Assembly (NCBI GenBank): GCA_003707065.3
Contig: PPXM03000012.1
Coordinates: 186,001-250,000, forward strand
Source: Trigonopsis variabilis
Lineage: Eukaryota > Ascomycota > Trigonopsidomycetes > Trigonopsidales > Trigonopsidaceae
Length of the DNA: 64,000 nt
Direction of reading: 5' to 3'
A model generated the notes under the pieces. The model did not search any database. It was not told the origin of the DNA and worked only from the letters and a program-made list of their open reading frames with translations. Below, piece by piece: positions 59,720 through 64,000 of the stretch. The position numbers and the translations under genes are program-made. The number at the start of each line of letters is the position of its first letter. Position 1 is the stretch's first letter.

Positions 59720-60770
59720 AGTCGGACCCACGAGAGGAGCGGTCGTCAATTGGTATCTCAGTCTTAGCGGTAATTATTCGAGCAAGCGGACTTTCATTCA
59801 AAGTTCTTAGTTTACTAGAAAAATACAATGATTTCTAATCAAAACACCTTTAACCGGGTAAAAGATAAATCAGGCAGATCCAGTATTGGAGATCTGAGAT
59901 CGTTCTAAACTCCCAACCAGAGTTGATACAATACCTGCCGCCAGTTTGCCAATTCTCTTCATTTTGCTTTGCACAATGGCTTTTTAACTTGGCCTAATAT
60001 TCGAACACTCCTGGCTAGCAATTAAGAAACTCACGGTATTCCTGATTTTCTTTCTAACTGGTGAGATTGCCGTGACATGTTCGGAAATCTCAGAGATTGA
60101 CTTCTTTCTGTGTATTTCAGTGTTCCTAATTAAATGGCCCTGAATTGATACCGTACCCAACTAGATGGAAATTCTAGACACTTAACATTACTGTTTAGCA
60201 CATTAGTGCTATAGTACGATATGAATCTGTCATCTTTGCATATTGAATCTTCTTTGGTTTTCAGCAAAAATGTGCATCATTTAAATGAAGAGTACTTAAA
60301 TAGCTGCAGAACTATATCCTCTTTCTTAAGGAACCGAAAAGTTTCCTAGACTTTGAGAAATCTTTCGCCATGGTCTAGCCTCATTCCGTTTAGGGTTTGG
60401 AAGCTTACGCTGATGTACCCCTTTATAGATCGTTCTCATTATATGGTTTTCTTTGAGGGTAATATCTATAGTATTTACTCTCCCAAGCGCTTAGGTCTCC
60501 GTGGCTGTACGTCCATGTTTAGCTGGCCATAGTAAGATCTTGATCCTAAAGGTCGTGGTAAATGCTGTGGGAACACTGAGATAGGGCCTAAAGCTATTTT
60601 CATATGATGGGACATGGTCGTTATTCCCTTTGTCTATATTTCATGCTGTTATATGGGAGCTTGTGTCCTTACCTAAAGAGGGCGAGACTGCTCAGGTGTG
60701 TCACTCGGCAATGGCCAAAACCTTTGATTAAAATGATATATTAGGAATTCTAAAGATTAAGAACTGGTCT
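59720..60770. other. Long non-coding block upstream of the MFS gene
   Basis: About 1050 bp with no frame of note on either strand, AT-rich. It must contain the promoter of the permease and the 5' end of RAD9, including its missing first exon. It is much longer than most spacers here. No tRNA, repeat or relic gene recognised. Confidence 0.5.
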
Positions 60771-62258
60771 ATGGGTGTGAATTCAGAGCTCCTTCCTGAA
60801 AAACGCAGTAAATGGAGGCGATTCTTTGATGAAGACGAATACAGAATAAGATGTCGCAATTCTAAGTGGTACAAGTGGTATAGCGACTGCGATTCAAAAG
60901 AGGAGAAGGCTCTACTATTGAAGATAGACTTTCTGGTACTATTGAGCTGCACAGTTATCTATTTCTTGAAATATGTTGATCAGTCTAATCTTTACAACGC
61001 TTATGCGTCGGGGATGAAGGAGGACCTTGGAATGGAGAAATCAGATCTGGCTCGAGTTCTAACATTCTACACCGTAGGAGCTGTTATTGGCCAAATTCCA
61101 CTTTTTTATATCTGCGCAAAAGTCCCAATGAGCCTTGTCATTCCTTCACTGGACGTTCTATGGGGAGTGTTCACATTACTCCAGTATCGCGCTAGAGATA
61201 ATCGGGAGCTATTGGCTTATAGGTTCTTTGTTGGTCTTTTTGAGGGAGCTTTTTATGTTTCCGTTCATTATGTGTTTGGCTCCTGGTATAGGGCACACGA
61301 ACTAGGAAGACGAGGCGGCTTGTTCTATTGTGGTCAAATGGTTGGGACCTTATCAGCAGGAGCTATCCAAGCTTCTGTCCAACGCAATCTAAACGGCTCA
61401 CACGGTTTACGTGGCTGGCAATGGATGTTTATTGTCAATGGCTGCATTACCATTCCTGTCGGAGTCATAGACTATTTTATCCTTCCTGGGACTCCTGATC
61501 GATGCTATCGGATATTCCTGAGTCAACAAGAAGTCGACCTGGCAAAAAGGAGACTAGAATGCTCTAGACGGCGATCTTCACCAGGCTTTACATTTGCGCA
61601 TTTCAAGGGGATTTTCTCTACTTGGCATTTTATAGTGCTAACCTGGTGGAACATCGTGTTTTGGAATGCTGCTCTGTGGGTACAGACCGGTACATATATC
61701 CTCTGGCTTAAATCTCTGGATCGGTACTCTGTTGAGGAACTGAATAATCTGTCAATGATAAGCCCTGCTGTTGGAATAGTATTTGTGCTTGTCTTCTCTT
61801 TTGGTGCTGATTTGTTTCGATGTCGATGGGGAGCCGTTGTCCTTTGTGAGCTGTTCAACTTTGTCGGTTTGGTAATCGTGTCGATTTGGTACGTTCCAGA
61901 AAGTGCGCTCTGGTGTGCCTATGCTTTTCAATACTCCAGCTTTGCTATTTCGTCCATCATCTTTGGGTGGATGAATGATATCCTTCGTCATGACGATGAG
62001 TACAGAGCTATTGTGCTTAGCTGGGCCAACCTCATACCTCAGGCTATTGTGGCTTGGAGTTCACTTGTTCTTTACCCTACCACTGATGCACCTCGATTCG
62101 AGAAGGGATATATATTCTCTGCTTGTGCGGCAGCAATGATGATTTCCTGGACTTTTGTCGTTCTTTACTTTTACAAGCGAGACGAGTTCTTCTTTTTTTC
62201 TCAGAGGACGTCCGTCTCTGAACATAGTGAGATCATCGAGTCTAAGTCCTGTTCTTGA
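60771..62258 (+). CDS. MFS permease, anion:cation symporter (allantoate/pantothenate/biotin) family
   Basis: Plasma-membrane transporter of the Dal5/Fen2/Liz1/Vht1 superfamily. One 495-codon frame without introns, the normal length. A cytosolic N-terminus of about 55 residues contains WYKWYSDCDSKEEKALLLKID, then the first helix. The signature IYFLKYVDQSNLYNAYASGMKEDL resembles the Fen2/Liz1/Vht1 branch. Helices 2-6 follow with YRFFVGLFEGAFYVSVHYVFGSWY, an Arg-rich cytosolic loop after helix 6 (LPGTPDRCYRIFLSQQEV) and six further helices. It ends with a Ser/Glu-rich tail. The substrate cannot be read from sequence: pantothenate, biotin, allantoate and related anions are all possible. Both flanking spacers exceed 1 kb, unlike the rest of the window. 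Confidence 0.88.
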   Translation: MGVNSELLPEKRSKWRRFFDEDEYRIRCRNSKWYKWYSDCDSKEEKALLLKIDFLVLLSCTVIYFLKYVDQSNLYNAYASGMKEDLGMEKSDLARVLTFYTVGAVIGQIPLFYICAKVPMSLVIPSLDVLWGVFTLLQYRARDNRELLAYRFFVGLFEGAFYVSVHYVFGSWYRAHELGRRGGLFYCGQMVGTLSAGAIQASVQRNLNGSHGLRGWQWMFIVNGCITIPVGVIDYFILPGTPDRCYRIFLSQQEVDLAKRRLECSRRRSSPGFTFAHFKGIFSTWHFIVLTWWNIVFWNAALWVQTGTYILWLKSLDRYSVEELNNLSMISPAVGIVFVLVFSFGADLFRCRWGAVVLCELFNFVGLVIVSIWYVPESALWCAYAFQYSSFAISSIIFGWMNDILRHDDEYRAIVLSWANLIPQAIVAWSSLVLYPTTDAPRFEKGYIFSACAAAMMISWTFVVLYFYKRDEFFFFSQRTSVSEHSEIIESKSCS

Positions 62259-63389
62259 CCTTTAAAATTGGCTCCTGCTTTGTGTGCTTTTCTGTTTATA
62301 GTAGCTGTGCGTCGTACATGATTTAACTATAGCTATCACGATGATTTTCTATTTCCATTAATTTATTTCATTTTATGTACCAGTCTCGTAGTCAAGTCAA
62401 CTGTAAATTCGTGATAGGCTTTTCCCTTCCACGGTCACCTCTTAGGAGAATTACAAAAGACAGATATTATATAGTAGGTTGACTTGTTAAAGTGTTTTCG
62501 CTGCACTTATAGCTCAGTTTATGACACGATCTGTAGGCTGCCAATATATGTCGGTAACGTAGATGTACTGTTACAATTTCCCGAATATGTCACGCATCGA
62601 CATATACTTCACAGCGACGAGAAGACGGTGTGATAGACTTGTGGGCCAGTCTGGGTTGAAACACAAGCTTCTGTTACACACAAACCTTACGATGCCAAGG
62701 TTTCTTTCTCTTCAGTTGTAATACACCAAGTGATTAGCTAACCCTGATCTGAATTCCATTCAATATAGTGAGACTACTTTACGACACTTGGATTATGAAC
62801 AAGACTGAAGCTTATCTGGCCCTTGATTTGTCACTGTAGATGTCGCTATTTACGTACTTTGAAATGAGAACGCCTTTAAGAGCACAAAAATCTCGATACG
62901 GACACCGGTTTAGAACTTATGTAAGCTCACTCTAGAGATTAATAAGATGTATTTTATGGAACATTATGTTTGTGTGATTGATTTAAAGTGGAATAGGAAC
63001 TTTTCATTTCACATATTATTCGGGGGCTCTTATCGATGAGACCACAGTAATACTATTTCAATGAATAATGGAAGATAAAAGTGCTACTTCATGTATCCTC
63101 AGAATAACACGTAAGGTGTCGCCCGGTAGAGATGACGACATGAGGTCCTCTCATTACCCTACTTGCCCCGCAAGAGCGTTGATCTCGACGCCAAAGGACG
63201 GCTGATATCAATTGGATCCGACTTCTAAGCCAGAACACTGCGGTTACCTTTGTGAAATTCTATCGATTTCTCTTGGAAGGTCAAACAAGTCGAGAAAAGG
63301 GCGATAAGGTGAGTAGAGTTGCGGTTGAGGCGAAGGATAAGCCAGGCTTGTCATTCCTTTTCGAGGATAATATCGAGATCTTTACTGAC
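62259..63389. other. Long non-coding block downstream of the MFS gene
   Basis: About 1130 bp, AT-rich, without a reading frame of note on either strand. Its 3' part (63309-63397) carries a likely 5'-UTR intron of the next gene. A short D-arm-like TAGCTCAGTT near 62510 has no matching T-arm. No repeat or relic recognised. Confidence 0.5.
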
Positions 63390-63397
63390 ATGTCTAG
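63309..63397 (+). other. Probable 5'-UTR intron of the WDR48-like gene
   Basis: 89 nt with donor GTGAGT and a branch/acceptor ACTGACATGTCTAG. The acceptor end matches that of the second DUG3 intron (CTGACATGTCTAG at 5737-5748). An ATG at 63390 lies inside it. Confidence 0.6.
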
Positions 63398-63407
63398 GTC
63401 TAGAAAG

Positions 63408-64000
63408 ATGAGCCGAGTCAAATCCACTCGAAAGTTAGCTTATTTTGTCGGACCGAATGATTCCCACTGCGCTGGACATGCCTTAGGAGTGAATTCTTTG
63501 GCCATCGACACCGTATCTCCCATATCTCGAGGAACGGCAGGAACCCTCTACAGTGCAGGAAGAGATGGGGTCATTTGCTCATGGTTATTAAACGATATGA
63601 ATCTGCACGACGAGCAGCAGTATCCGCCCAACTCGGGTCGCACCACCTTTTATAGCCGATGTGAACAGCACACAAACTGGATTAATGATATTATATGTAA
63701 TGACAACTGTGTGATATCTTGTTCTTCCGATCTATCTGTTAAAATTTGGAACCCTCATACGAATGCTTCGTCGAAATTGGGACAGCATTCTGATTATGTC
63801 AAATGTCTTGCTTCTCCCGGATACGTTTCTCCATGGATAGCCTCAGGAGGGCTCGATAGGAAGATTTTCCTGTGGGACGTGAACAAAGAAACAGAGATGT
63901 GCCAGATCGACCAAAGTTTCAATGGAACCAACACTAAAGGGAGCATCTATGCAATGGCCGTGTCTGGAGATATCATTGCTAGTGGTGGACCTGAAAACAT
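63408..64000 (+). CDS. WDR48: WDR48/UAF1-like WD40 protein (3' end outside window)
   Basis: Beta-propeller protein that binds and activates USP1/USP12/USP46-type deubiquitinases; fungal relatives are Duf1 and Bun107. The frame is open from 63408 to the window edge (197 codons). The first repeats are visible: HALGVNSLAID, TLYSAGRDGVICSWLLND, then CEQHTNWINDIICNDNC with VISCSSDLSVKIWNPH, HSDYVKCLA with WIASGGLDRKIFLWDV, and the next repeat SIYAMAVSGDIIASGGPE. This order and wording fit WDR48, whose second repeat has HTDWVNDI and third HKDYVKAL. Start choice: an in-frame ATG at 63390 would add six residues, but it lies inside a probable 5'-UTR intron, so ATG 63408 (MSRVKSTRKLAYFV) is preferred. 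Confidence 0.85.
   Translation, partial: MSRVKSTRKLAYFVGPNDSHCAGHALGVNSLAIDTVSPISRGTAGTLYSAGRDGVICSWLLNDMNLHDEQQYPPNSGRTTFYSRCEQHTNWINDIICNDNCVISCSSDLSVKIWNPHTNASSKLGQHSDYVKCLASPGYVSPWIASGGLDRKIFLWDVNKETEMCQIDQSFNGTNTKGSIYAMAVSGDIIASGGPEN

Noticed and set aside
62500-62580. tRNA-like D-arm sequence TAGCTCAGTT
   Set aside because: No GGTTCRA-type T-arm at the right distance and no acceptor stem pairing that I can find.
1-64000. Transposons, LTR elements, CRISPR arrays or tandem repeats
   Set aside because: No reverse transcriptase, integrase, transposase, terminal repeat pair or repeat-spacer pattern was found on reading through the window.

Overview
This is a gene-dense nuclear segment of a compact fungal genome. 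The evidence is the gene content (Mgm1, Alg6, Nup192, Trs85, Rad9, cytoplasmic dynein, an allantoate/pantothenate-type permease) and the spliceosomal introns. I located about 43 coding introns by matching GT...AG pairs to reading frame and family conservation. Nearly all are 32-45 nt long with a CTRAY-like branch motif close to the acceptor. The family matches fit Dikarya, but I cannot place the organism more finely from sequence alone. No mobile element, CRISPR array, rRNA or tRNA was recognised.

Layout. 1-13.5 kb: 3' part of EFL1 (60S maturation), MGM1 (mitochondrial fusion), DUG3 (glutathione degradation), POL12 (DNA polymerase alpha), ALG6 (N-glycan precursor) and BUD13 (splicing). 13.7-26.1 kb: NUP192 (nuclear pore), DMA1 (FHA-RING ligase), SHG1 (COMPASS) diverging from MIP1 (mitochondrial DNA polymerase), and EGD1 (NAC beta). 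26.3-42.5 kb: a roadblock dynein light chain, POP1 (RNase P/MRP), an unrecognised serine-rich protein, FIG4 (PI(3,5)P2 phosphatase), TTI2, ARE2 (sterol/DAG acyltransferase family), TRS85, CHM7 (ESCRT at the nuclear envelope) and RAD18. 42.9-55.9 kb: one 8-exon cytoplasmic dynein heavy chain gene encoding 4252 aa. 56-64 kb: a mitochondrial helical protein of unknown role, RAD9 (9-1-1 clamp), an MFS permease isolated between two roughly 1-kb non-coding blocks, and the start of a WDR48/UAF1-like WD40 gene.

Most genes are housekeeping and there is no sign of operons or of a biosynthetic cluster. Neighbours are arranged tail-to-tail with tens to a few hundred bp between them, or head-to-head over likely shared promoters. 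Functional themes recur (dynein heavy and light chains; RAD9, RAD18, POL12 and TTI2 in replication and checkpoint work), but chance proximity is enough to explain this.

The most unusual signal is in EGD1. The conserved Arg-Ile-Gly-Gly-Lys segment can only be read if two introns are separated by an exon of a single nucleotide (position 25592). The upstream intron is also the longest coding intron in the window and has a foldable core. Other points are a dynein heavy chain with almost nothing after AAA6, an in-frame tandem acceptor in MIP1, a start codon of the WDR48-like gene that lies inside a probable 5'-UTR intron, and an unresolved first exon of RAD9.
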